Shown in pieces: positions 56,048-64,000 of a stretch of 64,000 nt of DNA. Each line of letters opens with the position of its first letter. Positions within the stretch are counted from its first letter, which is position 1. The translations under genes were made by a program, and so were the position numbers. This DNA comes from Clostridium massiliamazoniense (GTDB lineage Bacteria; Bacillota; Clostridia; Clostridiales; Clostridiaceae). Location: assembly GCF_001403635.1 (NCBI RefSeq), contig NZ_LN879468.1, positions 2,018,347-2,082,346 on the forward strand, given 5' to 3'. The notes below the pieces were generated by a model. That model had not been told where the DNA came from. It saw nothing but the letters and a program-made list of their open reading frames with translations, and searched no databases.

Positions 56048-56125
56048 TATATAAAGAGGTATAAAGAGTAAAAAAATATAATAAATATTAAATGTAAAAT
56101 TAAATTTAGTGTCTATATAAGTAGA

Positions 56126-56161
56126 AGATGAAGTCTTGCAGAGGACTTCATCTTTTTTGTA
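56126..56161 (+). terminator. TDT transporter terminator
   Basis: AGATGAAGTC/GACTTCATCT with an 8-base loop, then T6. Confidence 0.9.
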
Positions 56162-56217
56162 ATAAAAATAATTAAGGAAGAATAAAATTTAAAGGAGAAA
56201 TTATAAGGAGCGATTAG

Positions 56218-57162
56218 ATGAAAATAGATATTATATCTGGTTTCCTAGGAGCAGGAAAAACTACTCTTATTCAAAAGCTCATAGATGAAGAATTGTATAA
56301 AGAAAAAATTGCAATTATAGAAAATGAATATGGTGAGGTTGCTATTGATGGAACTATATTAAGTAGTGGTGATATTGAAGTTAAAGAAATAACATCAGGG
56401 TGTATTTGTTGCAGTATAAAGGGTGACTTTAAAGATAGTATAAAAGAAGTTGTAGAAAAGTATAAACCAGAGAGAATAATTATTGAACCATCAGGAGTTG
56501 CTAAATTTTCAGAAGTAATTTCATCTATAAAAAGTTCTAATCTAAAGAATATAGATATAAATATGAAAATAACTTTAGTAGATGCAAATAACTATAAATA
56601 TTATTTAGATAACTTTGGAGAATTTTATAAAAATCAGTTAGAGTCAGCAGAGTTAATTATATTAAATAGAACAGAGTCTTTAAAGGCTGAAGAAGTTGAT
56701 GACATATGTAGTAGTATAAAAAATATAAAACCTACTTTAAAAATAATAACAACTTCTTTAGATAAAATGACAGCTAAAAGAATAATGGAAGTTGCTAAGA
56801 TGTCAAAGGAAAATTTAACTTATGAGATGCAGATGTTCAAAGGAAAAGTCAGTATAAAAAATAATAATTCAGCTCATAAGATTTTTGAAAACATAGGTAT
56901 AGAAACTACAAAAAGCTTTAATAGATATAAATTAAATAATCTGTTAAAAAACTTAGATAAAAAAGAAATATATGGTGAAGTTCTTAGAGCAAAGGGCATA
57001 GTTTCTATAGAAGATGGAAAATGGATTCAGTTTGATTATGTTCCCAAGAATGTTGATATAAAAGATTTTAAAAGTGATTATACAGGAAGGATTTGTGTTA
57101 TAGGAAAAAATCTTAATAAAAATAATTTAAGGGAATTGTTTTTAAAAGAAAGAAGGAAATAG
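56218..57162 (+). CDS. COG0523 (CobW/YciC family) GTPase, probable metal chaperone
   Basis: 314 residues. G3E GTPase with Walker A GFLGAGKTT (residues 8-16), ENEYGEVAIDG (about 34-44), the metal-binding GCICC motif (about 61-65) and IEPSGVA as the G3 region. A C-terminal CobW domain follows (about 210-310). Family members (YciC, ZigA, ZNG1) deliver zinc or other metals to client enzymes using GTP. AAGGAG precedes the ATG. It is the first gene of a four-gene operon whose later members resemble the Zur-controlled ycgR-ycgQ pair of Bacillus. No clear Zur box was found. Confidence 0.88.
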   Translation: MKIDIISGFLGAGKTTLIQKLIDEELYKEKIAIIENEYGEVAIDGTILSSGDIEVKEITSGCICCSIKGDFKDSIKEVVEKYKPERIIIEPSGVAKFSEVISSIKSSNLKNIDINMKITLVDANNYKYYLDNFGEFYKNQLESAELIILNRTESLKAEEVDDICSSIKNIKPTLKIITTSLDKMTAKRIMEVAKMSKENLTYEMQMFKGKVSIKNNNSAHKIFENIGIETTKSFNRYKLNNLLKNLDKKEIYGEVLRAKGIVSIEDGKWIQFDYVPKNVDIKDFKSDYTGRICVIGKNLNKNNLRELFLKERRK

Positions 57163-57164
57163 TT

Positions 57165-57749
57165 ATGAGAAAATGTTCGGTGGAAATTATAAATGGATTT
57201 CTTTCATCTGGCAAGACTACTTTTTTGAATGGATTTTTAAGGAAAACAGTTAAGAGAGAAGAAGTTGTAGTTATACAGTGCGAATGTGGAAAAGAGGGTA
57301 TTGCTTTAGATATTGAAAATAAATTTAATGTAAGTATAAAAAAGTTTAAATCAAATGATGAGTTAACAGTAGAAAGATTAATAAGAATCATAAAGTTTTA
57401 TAAACCATCTAGGTTAGTAATAGAGAGCAATGGAATTTCTGATATAAATAAAATATTAAATTTATTTAACAATATAAAATTAAGAGCTTATTTTAAGGTA
57501 ACAGGAATAGTAACAATTGTTAATTCAGGGACTTTAAATTCTTTTCTAAAAAATTTACCTCATTTAATAATTCCTACAATTGAAGCTAGTGACCTTGTAA
57601 TTTTGAATTATTGCAATGCTATAACGAAAGAGTCAGAAGAGAAGTATATAAAGCTTTTGGAAGGTATGAATAATCATGCACATATAGTAGCAGCTAGAGA
57701 AAAGAGAGATTTAGAAGAAAAGATACAGAAGGTTAGAATAATTAGTTAA
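57165..57749 (+). CDS. short COG0523-like GTPase lacking the C-terminal domain
   Basis: A 194-residue protein starting two bases after the preceding stop. A clear Walker A GFLSSGKTTF (residues 11-20) and an IESNGISD region mark it as a G3E GTPase. The CxCC motif of its neighbour is replaced by CECGKEG (about residues 39-45), and the CobW C-terminal domain is absent. It may act as a partner of the upstream GTPase. AGAAGGAAAT serves as the ribosome site. No frameshift is evident, so the short form appears natural. Confidence 0.75.
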   Translation: MRKCSVEIINGFLSSGKTTFLNGFLRKTVKREEVVVIQCECGKEGIALDIENKFNVSIKKFKSNDELTVERLIRIIKFYKPSRLVIESNGISDINKILNLFNNIKLRAYFKVTGIVTIVNSGTLNSFLKNLPHLIIPTIEASDLVILNYCNAITKESEEKYIKLLEGMNNHAHIVAAREKRDLEEKIQKVRIIS

Positions 57750-57772
57750 GGTTTAGAGAGTAGGGAATTTAT

Positions 57773-58669
57773 ATGGAGTCAATTATAATTAAATTTTCTA
57801 TAATATTTTCTAGTATGGTACTAGAGGCATTGCCCTTCATAGTTTTAGGGGCAGTGCTTTCCTCTGTAATGCAACTATTTTTAACGGAGGAATTTATTAG
57901 TAGAATAATGCCAAGGAATAAGGTTTTAGGATCTATAATAGCAGCTTTTTTGGGAGTATTTTTTCCAATATGTGAGTGTGTAACAGTTCCTATAACAAGG
58001 AGTTTAATGAAAAAAGGGGTTTCTATAAACATAGCTATAACTTATATGTTAGCAGCACCTATAGTAAATCCTATTGTAATAATGTCAACATATTATGCTT
58101 TTGATGGTAATTTAAAGTTTGTTTTATTAAGAGTTATTTTAGGAGTACTTATAGCAATAATAGCTGGATTAATAATGAATGTCTTTTCAGAAGGTGAGAA
58201 TATTTTAAAGGATAATTATGATACAAATTATTATAAATGTAATTGTGGATGTGAGGAGATAAAAAAAGCTAATAAAAACACATTAATAACTTTACTTAAG
58301 ATGAGTTCAGTAGAATTTTATGAGATAGGGAAGTTTTTCATAGGTGGTTCTTTCTTAGCTACGGTATTTCAAATGAGCCTAACAGAATATATTTCACAAT
58401 CAATTGGATTTAACCCTATTATAGGAATTGTTTTCTTAATGTTAGCATCTTTTCTTTTATCCTTATGTTCTGAAGCAGATGCTTTTGTGGCAAGAAGCTT
58501 TTTAGGCACTTTTAGCACTGGAAGTATTTTAGGTTTTTTATTAATAGGTCCAATGATAGATTTGAAAAATATAACAATGTTATTAGCATCTTATAAAAAA
58601 TCCTTTGTGTTAAAATTGACATTTGTTGTAACTGCATTAATATTCATTAGTTGTGTACTTATTCTGTAA
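57773..58669 (+). CDS. YraQ/YcgR family permease (DUF318/UPF0718)
   Basis: A 298-residue permease with about eight membrane segments in two repeats. Each repeat has a conserved cysteine motif: FPICECVTVPITRSL (about residues 63-77) and LLSLCSEADAFVA (about 223-235). A central cytoplasmic loop has a cysteine cluster CNCGC (about 156-160) that could bind metal. B. subtilis YcgR is of this family and is controlled by Zur. The substrate is unknown. It is the third gene of the operon, 23 bases after the short GTPase. Confidence 0.85.
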   Translation: MESIIIKFSIIFSSMVLEALPFIVLGAVLSSVMQLFLTEEFISRIMPRNKVLGSIIAAFLGVFFPICECVTVPITRSLMKKGVSINIAITYMLAAPIVNPIVIMSTYYAFDGNLKFVLLRVILGVLIAIIAGLIMNVFSEGENILKDNYDTNYYKCNCGCEEIKKANKNTLITLLKMSSVEFYEIGKFFIGGSFLATVFQMSLTEYISQSIGFNPIIGIVFLMLASFLLSLCSEADAFVARSFLGTFSTGSILGFLLIGPMIDLKNITMLLASYKKSFVLKLTFVVTALIFISCVLIL

Positions 58670-58685
58670 GGCAGGGGGACAAGTT

Positions 58686-59402
58686 GTGAGAAGATTTAAT
58701 TTAAATCAATTTATATGGGTTATATTATTAGGGATACTAATAGGGTCAATAGGGTTTTTACTAATTTCAGATAAATTATTTTCCTTAATAGTGGGCAGTA
58801 TGAAAATATATGTTGTATTAACCTTAATATTTTTAACTCTTATTTTTCTAATAGAAATAAAAGATATATTTACTGTTCCATCAAGAGGAGGAATAAAAAA
58901 GGGATATATATTTTTTATTTTACTTATAGCTGCATTGGTAATTGTATCTAATACAGATATTTTACGAAATTCCTTAATAATGAAAGGGGTAGTTATAGAA
59001 CATAAAGGTCATAATCATAATAAAAACCATAATCATAATAAAAACCATAATCATAAATTAAGTTTTGAAAGGGATAATATTTTAATAAATAAAGAAAATT
59101 TTCATAGTTCTGTGGAGGCAATTTTAGAAAATACAGAAGATTATAAAACTATGCCTATTACAGTTGAGGGATTATTATATAATGAAAAAGTTGAGGTAGG
59201 AGACTTTTTTATTACTCAGGTAGATATGAATTGTTGTATGGCAGATTCAAAATTTTTAGGTATAACTTGTGTAGGAAGCATAAATTCTGAGTTTAAAACA
59301 GGTGATTATGTGAGAGTTAAGGGAACCTTAAATGTTACAGAATATAAAGGTGAAAAAATTCCTGTTATATATATAAATCAATTAGAAAATTTTAATAACT
59401 AA
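58686..59402 (+). CDS. TIGR03943/DUF1980 family membrane protein (YcgQ-like) with His-rich loop
   Basis: 238 residues from a GTG at 58686 preceded by GCAGGGGGAC. The frame extends 11 codons upstream into the permease gene without a site. About three membrane segments lie within residues 1-95. A GHNHNKNHNHNKNHNH stretch (about 109-124) should bind zinc or nickel. A C-terminal OB-like domain (FITQVDMNCCMADSK) follows. It is the standard partner of YraQ permeases, like B. subtilis YcgQ. It completes the operon before the terminator at 59537. Confidence 0.83.
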   Translation: MRRFNLNQFIWVILLGILIGSIGFLLISDKLFSLIVGSMKIYVVLTLIFLTLIFLIEIKDIFTVPSRGGIKKGYIFFILLIAALVIVSNTDILRNSLIMKGVVIEHKGHNHNKNHNHNKNHNHKLSFERDNILINKENFHSSVEAILENTEDYKTMPITVEGLLYNEKVEVGDFFITQVDMNCCMADSKFLGITCVGSINSEFKTGDYVRVKGTLNVTEYKGEKIPVIYINQLENFNN

Positions 59403-59536
59403 ATACCTATTATATTTATAGAGTAAACAGTATTTTACTAATTTAGTTTTGATGGGTATTATAATAGATGAGCGAACATCTAAAACTTAATTTTAATTTA
59501 AATGTTTAGCTATGATTTTAGTTAATATAAAGATAA

Positions 59537-59576
59537 AGGGCTGTAATTTTAAGTTTATTATTACAGCCCTTAAATA
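59537..59576 (+). terminator. terminator of metal-homeostasis operon
   Basis: AAGGGCTGTAATTTT pairs with ATTATTACAGCCCTT (partial in the loop) and lies about 135 bases after the last stop. The T tail is weak. Confidence 0.7.
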
Positions 59577-59627
59577 AGTAATGGGGAATCAAATATTTAG
59601 TACAGTTACTAATTCAGAGGTGAATTT

Positions 59628-60635
59628 ATGAAACAAAAGATAAATTCAATAATTCCAGGAATAATTGTATGTTTGATAATATCAGTAATAAGTAAGATTA
59701 TAAATATCTTTGTGCCAGAAGTAGGTGCAGCAACATTTGCAATTATTATAGGGATTATTGTAGGAAATACCTTAATAAGGGATGGAAAATATTCTAAGGG
59801 AATAAAATTTTCAGAAAAGTTTTTCTTATCTTGGGCAATAGCTCTTCTTGGAGTAATATTAAATATAAATAAAGTCTTATCAGTGGGATGGAATGGATTT
59901 TTATTTATAATACTTCAAATGACTTTAACAATAATAGTTGTTTATTTTATAGGAAAAAAATTAGGATTTAAAGAAAAGTTTGTTCTATTAATGTGTGCAG
60001 GAAATGCAGTCTGTGGGTCTTCAGCTATAGGAGCAACAGATGAAGTTATAAATGCTGATAAAAAAGATAAATCTATATCAATCGCAATGGTAAATTTAAT
60101 AGGAACTATTCTTATGTTTATCTTACCACTTATAACCTTAGGACTATATAATCATTCAGAGCTAAAAACTTCTGCAATGATAGGAGGAATATTACAATCA
60201 GTTGGACAGGTTGTTGCTTCAGGGGCACTTATAAGTCCTCAAATTTCTAACATGTCTACTATTTTTAAAATAATAAGAATAATATTTTTAACTGTTGTAG
60301 TAATAGTTTTAGGAAAAATGGCTGAACGAGATGAACGAAAAAATGGTGAAACTTGTGATATAAAAGAAGAAAAGATGAAGGTAAAAATACCTTGGTACAT
60401 AATAGTATTTTTTATACTAGCTATTATATGTAGTTTGGGAATAATACCAAATACTGTTAATACAGAAGTACATAAAGTTGGAGAATATTTTGAAGTTATA
60501 GCTTTAGCAGCTATAGGTATGAATGTAAAATTTAAGGATTTAATGGAGCAAGGAAAGAAGTCAATAATTTATGCAGGTTTAATTGCAATAAGTCAAATTA
60601 TTATAGCTACAGGGCTAATTTATTTATTATTTTAA
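59628..60635 (+). CDS. YeiH family (UPF0324) putative sulfate exporter
   Basis: A 335-residue integral membrane protein with about ten hydrophobic segments. UPF0324 markers are FAIIIGIIVGNT (about residues 37-48), SWAIALLGVILN, and the CAGNAVCGSSAIGAT block (about 124-138). SVGQVVASGALIS and the final EVIALAAIGMNVKF follow. The family is linked to sulfate or organosulfonate export by association only. AGAGGTGA precedes the ATG. It is separated from the metal operon by a terminator and probably has its own promoter. Confidence 0.88.
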   Translation: MKQKINSIIPGIIVCLIISVISKIINIFVPEVGAATFAIIIGIIVGNTLIRDGKYSKGIKFSEKFFLSWAIALLGVILNINKVLSVGWNGFLFIILQMTLTIIVVYFIGKKLGFKEKFVLLMCAGNAVCGSSAIGATDEVINADKKDKSISIAMVNLIGTILMFILPLITLGLYNHSELKTSAMIGGILQSVGQVVASGALISPQISNMSTIFKIIRIIFLTVVVIVLGKMAERDERKNGETCDIKEEKMKVKIPWYIIVFFILAIICSLGIIPNTVNTEVHKVGEYFEVIALAAIGMNVKFKDLMEQGKKSIIYAGLIAISQIIIATGLIYLLF

Positions 60636-60910
60636 TGGGGTTTTAGTGGGGAATTTCCATTTTAAATACTTTCAAATTTCAAATCTTTAATGAAATTAAT
60701 GCAAAAAATATACAAAAACTAAGAAGGAAATCATTTATTTATAATTTTTTTTTATAAAACTATTGAAAAAATAGAGAATTATTGAATGTAGTGAGAGTAA
60801 TTGTAAAAACTTAGAGTATATGATAAAATATTTAAAAATGATAATTCATAGTTTGTTAAAGAAATTAGAAAAAATTGCTTCAACAAATTTTTTTGCATGG
60901 GGGAGTATTT

Positions 60911-61639
60911 ATGCTAGAAATCCTTATTTGCCACCAAGCAAGGGAAGAAAGAGAAGAGTTAAAGAAAATATTAGAGAATATAATCTTGATTGAAAATTTT
61001 CAGATGGAGATTACTGTAATAAGTGATGACCCTAGAGAAATATTAAGAAAAGTTAAGGAGAATACAAGTCCAGCAGTGTATTTTTTAGGCGTCTCTTTTG
61101 ATTCGGATATGAATGGAATATCATTAGGGTCAAAAATAAGAGAATATGATGAACTAGGAGTTATAGTTTTTGTAACACCACATATAGAGATGAGTTACTT
61201 AGCATATCTTTATAAAGTCGAAGCTTTAGATTATATAATATTAGATAAATTAAGTGATATAAAAGACAGGTTAGAGGCATGTTTGGTTAGAGCAAATAGA
61301 AAATTAATCTTAGACAAGAGTGATAGTCGGAATTTTAAAATACGGTTAGGAGACAGGGTTTTAAGTTTAAGTAAAGATGAAATAATATACTTTGAAACGG
61401 CTACATCACCCCATAAATTAGTGTTACACACGGAAGAAGAAAATATAGAATTTATGGGAAGATTAAAACATATAGAAAATGGTTTAGGAAAAGGGTTCTT
61501 TAGGTGTCATAAATCTTATCTAATAAATACATCTAAAGTGCGGGAGCTTGACATTAAAGAAAAGGTAGTTACTATGAGTAATGGAGAAAAGTGTCTTGTA
61601 TCAAAACGTGCACTTAATGAGCTTGTACAGAATATATAA
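60911..61639 (+). CDS. AgrA-like LytTR response regulator with degenerate receiver
   Basis: 242 residues from the ATG at 60911 (GGGGGAG upstream). The in-frame start at 60875 lacks a site. It aligns end to end with staphylococcal AgrA. The LytTR domain is intact: TSPHKLVLH with H168, GFFRCHKSYLINTSKV with N206, and R233. The receiver is not: the acidic pocket is HQA (8-10) instead of EDD, the phospho-Asp is G60 (YFLGVSF for YFLDIQL), and the conserved Lys is lost. It should bind DNA without phosphorylation. No histidine kinase is adjacent. Confidence 0.85.
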   Translation: MLEILICHQAREEREELKKILENIILIENFQMEITVISDDPREILRKVKENTSPAVYFLGVSFDSDMNGISLGSKIREYDELGVIVFVTPHIEMSYLAYLYKVEALDYIILDKLSDIKDRLEACLVRANRKLILDKSDSRNFKIRLGDRVLSLSKDEIIYFETATSPHKLVLHTEEENIEFMGRLKHIENGLGKGFFRCHKSYLINTSKVRELDIKEKVVTMSNGEKCLVSKRALNELVQNI

Positions 61640-61683
61640 TAAAAAAAGCCTTCATATGAATTAGATTCATAGGAGGCTTAGCT
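61640..61683. terminator. hairpin after LytTR regulator
   Basis: AAGCCTTCATATGAAT/ATTCATAGGAGGCTT. T residues follow on the minus-strand reading (AAAAAAA before the stem on plus), so it is stronger as a minus-strand terminator, though no minus gene feeds it. Confidence 0.55.
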
Positions 61684-62149
61684 ATGATTGTAGTGTAGTA
61701 AAAATTTGAGGTTGAATTTTATCTTAAAATTAGATTGAACTTTTAAGCTATTAGCTTAAAATAAGGAAATATTCATCATATTAATTGCTTGCATAAACAA
61801 TTCAACTAATTTAAGATTAAAAACACCAAATGTTGAATTATCAACGATATAATAATACCATATAAAAAAATGCTTTTGCATAAAAGAATCCTAAAAGGTA
61901 AAAAAACAGTGATTAATTAGATAATAATTTTATAAATGACAAAATTCAATTACTTTATGATTGAAATTTAAGGATTAAATATAATTTTATGTTAGTATTA
62001 GTGTATTTATATGGGAATTTAGAAAGTTATACAAAATATTCCACGGTTAATTTGGGACAAATTCATAAAGATTTGAAAATAATACTTCATTGACAGTACA
62101 TAATAGCTATGTTAGAATTAAAAAGTAACAATTTAAATAAACTAAATTT
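61684..62149. other. gene-free AT-rich stretch
   Basis: About 465 bases between the LytTR gene and tRNA-Ser(GGA). A small hairpin TTTTAAGC/GCTTAAAA occurs near 61740-61760. A plausible tRNA promoter (TTGACA near 62090, TTAGAAT near 62112) lies at the right end. No gene is seen. Confidence 0.5.
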
Positions 62150-62239
62150 GGAGAGATGTCCGAGTGGTCGAAGGAGCACGCCTGGAAAGCGTGTATAGGG
62201 GCAACTCTATCAGGGGTTCAAATCCCCTTCTCTCCGCCA
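62150..62239 (+). tRNA. tRNA-Ser (GGA)
   Basis: A type II tRNA with acceptor GGAGAGA/TCTCTCC, anticodon stem CACGC/GCGTG, loop CTGGAAA (GGA), a long variable arm, discriminator G and encoded CCA. It is immediately followed by the SRP RNA, so the two are probably one transcript. Confidence 0.97.
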
Positions 62240-62240
62240 A

Positions 62241-62508
62241 TGCCGTGCTAGATGGGGAGTTAGCGGTGCCCTGTAACCTGCAATCCGCTATAGCAGGATC
62301 GAACACCTATCGAGGCCTTAATTCTGTGAGGTCTGCCCTAAGAACGTGGTGTTGAGAATCGGGTCCCACGCAATGGAAGCCTATGAACCTGGTCAGGTCT
62401 GGAAGGAAGCAGCCATAAGTAGTCACTTTCATGTGCCGTGGTAAAATCTGGTTTGAGCTAACACTTAGGTAACGCTCATAGATTATTGTCAGAGTAGGCG
62501 CACGGTTT
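62241..62508 (+). ncRNA. ffs: signal recognition particle RNA, long Gram-positive type
   Basis: About 268 bases. The S-domain core CCTGGTCAGGTCTGGAAGG with GAAGCAGCCATAAG (about 62390-62418) is the conserved Ffh-binding helix 8. The ends GCCGTGC (62243) and GCGCACGG (62498) pair to close the molecule. The length includes the Alu domain found in Bacillus and Clostridium scRNA. It lies between tRNA-Ser and dnaX, the same order as in Bacillus. Coordinates of the ends are estimated. Confidence 0.95.
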
Positions 62509-62525
62509 TATTATTTAGAAATTAT

Positions 62526-62558
62526 ATCTTTAGATTTTATCTAAAGATTTTTTTTATT
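62526..62558 (+). terminator. terminator shared by SRP RNA and folA
   Basis: ATCTTTAGA/TCTAAAGAT with a short loop, then T8. It lies between the convergent SRP RNA and folA. Confidence 0.88.
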
Positions 62559-63036
62559 TGGAATAGTTTTTATAAATAAATTCTATTGAATTTTCAAATT
62601 GAGTAGGGCTTTGAAAGTCTAAATTCCATAGATTTTTGTCTATTTCCATGAAAAAGGCATCACCAGCTGTTTCTAAATTTACTTCGGTTATATATAATTT
62701 TTTTGCATAAGGGTAGAAAATTTTATATATCTCACTTCCGCCAATAATGAAAATTTCTTCATTTGAATCTTTGTTATTCTTTATAAATTCATTTATGTCT
62801 TTGAGTACAGTAATCTCTGGATTGTTATTAGCAAAAGATTCATTTCTACTTAAAATAATGTGTTTTCTCTTTGGTAATAGACCAGGAAGTGACTGAAAGG
62901 TTTTTCTCCCCATTACTATAGTTTTACCAGTAGTTAATTCCTTAAATCTTTTAAGATCTGATGGTAGATACCAAGGGATTTTATTGTTAAGTCCAATTAC
63001 TTTATTTTTGCTGTGTGCAACTATTAGTGAAAACAT
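62554..63036 (-). CDS. folA: dihydrofolate reductase
   Basis: 160 residues of normal DHFR length. MFSLIVAHSKNKVIGLNNKIPWYLPSDLKRFK (two joined blocks) carries the substrate-binding W and the catalytic acid position (D27 region). MGRKTFQSLPG (about 41-51) and IIGGSEIY (about 96-103) bind NADPH. It makes tetrahydrofolate. GGAGAGCT precedes the ATG. No thyA is adjacent, and it is convergent with the SRP RNA. Confidence 0.95.
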   Translation of the reverse strand: MFSLIVAHSKNKVIGLNNKIPWYLPSDLKRFKELTTGKTIVMGRKTFQSLPGLLPKRKHIILSRNESFANNNPEITVLKDINEFIKNNKDSNEEIFIIGGSEIYKIFYPYAKKLYITEVNLETAGDAFFMEIDKNLWNLDFQSPTQFENSIEFIYKNYSK

Positions 63037-63328
63037 CTATAGCTCTCCTTTGTTCTATTATTTGAATTAAGTTTAAATATTTAGTAATAATTATAATATA
63101 ATTATCTCACTTTATGTAGATTTACTATGAAGTTAAGATTAGATTATTGTGAAGAGTTAATTTTTTATAAATCTAAACAGTAAAATTAAGAAGTTTAGAT
63201 TAGTTATTACTTAAGTATTATTAGTATAGCTTTTGAGAAATAATAGCAATGCTATGAATGAAAACTTATGTTAAAATTATAAATATGACTTTGAATATAA
63301 TTTTTATTGATTTGAGAGGGTGAAAAAT

Positions 63329-64000
63329 TTGGCTTATAAAGCTTTATATAGAGAATGGAGACCTGCTACTTTTGAAGATTTAGTAGGGCAAGAACATATA
63401 ACAACAACATTAAAAAATCAAATATTAAATAATAAGGCAGCACATGCTTATCTTTTTTGTGGAACGAGAGGAACAGGAAAGACATCAACAGCTAAAGTAA
63501 TGGCAAAGGCTTTAAATTGTTTAGATTTACAAGATGGAGAGCCTTGCAATGAATGTGAAATGTGCAAAAAGATAAATGAAGGATTAGCCATAGATGTAAC
63601 AGAATTAGATGCAGCATCAAATAATGGTGTAGATAAAATTAGAGAGATAATAGATGATGTTCAATATCCACCACAGGAAGCAAAGACAAAGGTTTACATA
63701 ATGGATGAGGTACATATGCTTTCTATTGGAGCTGTAAATGCATTTTTGAAGACATTGGAAGAACCTCCAAGTAATGTAGTCTTTATACTTGCAACAACAG
63801 ATCCACAAAAGCTTCCAATAACTATATTATCAAGATGTCAAAGATTTGACTTTAAGAGAATTTCAAAGGAAAAGGTTATAGAAAGACTAAGAAGAATTGT
63901 AACTGAAAAGGGTGTATTTGCTGACGATAAAAGTTTAGATTTAATAGCTAGGGTTTCAGATGGAGCAATGAGAGATGCTCTAAGTATTTTAGATCAAGCA
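63329..64000 (+). CDS. dnaX: DNA polymerase III subunit gamma/tau, 5' part (runs off window)
   Basis: The first 224 codons are present, from a TTG with GAGAGGGTG six bases upstream. LYREWRPATFEDLVGQEH is the standard DnaX start. Walker A GTRGTGKTSTA (about residues 46-56) and the zinc-binding cysteines (NCLDLQDGEPCNECEMC, about 65-81) follow. Then come IMDEVHML (Walker B, about 124-131) and the SRC sensor block (about 168-170). It is the clamp-loader ATPase of the replisome. The tau-specific 3' part, including any frameshift signal, is outside the window. Confidence 0.96.
   Translation, partial: MAYKALYREWRPATFEDLVGQEHITTTLKNQILNNKAAHAYLFCGTRGTGKTSTAKVMAKALNCLDLQDGEPCNECEMCKKINEGLAIDVTELDAASNNGVDKIREIIDDVQYPPQEAKTKVYIMDEVHMLSIGAVNAFLKTLEEPPSNVVFILATTDPQKLPITILSRCQRFDFKRISKEKVIERLRRIVTEKGVFADDKSLDLIARVSDGAMRDALSILDQA

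Noticed and set aside
56161-56217. A Zur box upstream of the COG0523 operon
   Set aside because: No sequence close to the Zur palindrome (TCGTAATNATTACGA) as I recall it could be found in the promoter region.
60636-60910. VirR boxes or LytTR direct repeats near the AgrA-like gene
   Set aside because: I found no convincing CCCAGTTNTNCAC-like or paired LytTR sites by eye in this interval.
62164-62355. A 63-codon plus-strand frame
   Set aside because: It covers tRNA-Ser(GGA) and the start of the SRP RNA.

Overview
The window looks like a chromosomal segment of a very low-GC Gram-positive anaerobe. It most resembles Clostridium sensu stricto, probably C. perfringens. The grounds are the strongly AT-rich third positions, strong GGAGG-type ribosome binding sites with some GTG/TTG starts, rubrerythrin, an AddAB nuclease, a serS T-box, a long Gram-positive SRP RNA and consensus TTGACA/TATAAT promoters. 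The species call rests on recall of the gene families, not on a search.

Layout. (1) 1-1.1 kb: the 3' end of an rRNA operon (23S end, 5S, tRNA-CAT, tRNA-Ala) and its terminator. (2) 1.2-8.4 kb: an HD-domain protein, a UPF0182 membrane protein, an FAD/BFD oxidoreductase with a shortened DUF1667 partner, and T-box-controlled serS. (3) 8.5-9.5 kb: two tandem copies of a tRNA-Ser(TGA)/tRNA-Ser(GCT) pair, each with its own promoter and terminator. (4) 9.6-22.8 kb: a metallophosphoesterase, then addB and addA. The usually adjacent addB and addA are separated by about 5 kb of opposite-strand genes: a TMEM175-like channel, two PnuC paralogues with elaborate leaders, and an exported unknown. An 8-copy, roughly 30-bp-periodic repeat lies here. 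(5) 23-32.6 kb: diguanylate cyclase, CCA-adding enzyme family, YhaM nuclease, L,D-transpeptidase, an ABC exporter with a MerR regulator, pepT and a small membrane protein. (6) 32.8-40.2 kb: an accessory island with a DNRLRE/BclA-like surface protein, a segmental duplication of YcxB-like membrane proteins and near-identical exported proteins, and an orphan SMI1/KNR4 protein. (7) 40.4-48 kb: sbcDC, rubrerythrin, tRNA-Arg and a triple-SH3b secreted protein. (8) 48-54.8 kb: a Ni/Co transporter with an 11-bp tandem repeat upstream, an orphan AsrA-like ferredoxin protein, an orphan CARF-nuclease (Card1/Can2-like), psd, tRNA-Arg, a CNNM/HlyC protein and tadA. (9) 55-62 kb: a TDT transporter, a probable metal-homeostasis operon (two COG0523 GTPases, a YraQ permease and a TIGR03943 partner), a YeiH-type transporter, and an AgrA-like LytTR regulator whose receiver has lost its phosphorylation residues. 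(10) 62.1-64 kb: tRNA-Ser(GGA), SRP RNA, folA and the 5' part of dnaX, which runs off the window.

Genome maintenance is a recurring theme (addAB, sbcDC, dnaX, tRNA-processing enzymes), interrupted by accessory blocks. The observations most worth a second look are the CARF-nuclease with no CRISPR system nearby, the pseudo-receiver LytTR regulator, the CAAAAGAT repeat array upstream of pnuC, and the duplicated YcxB-like locus.
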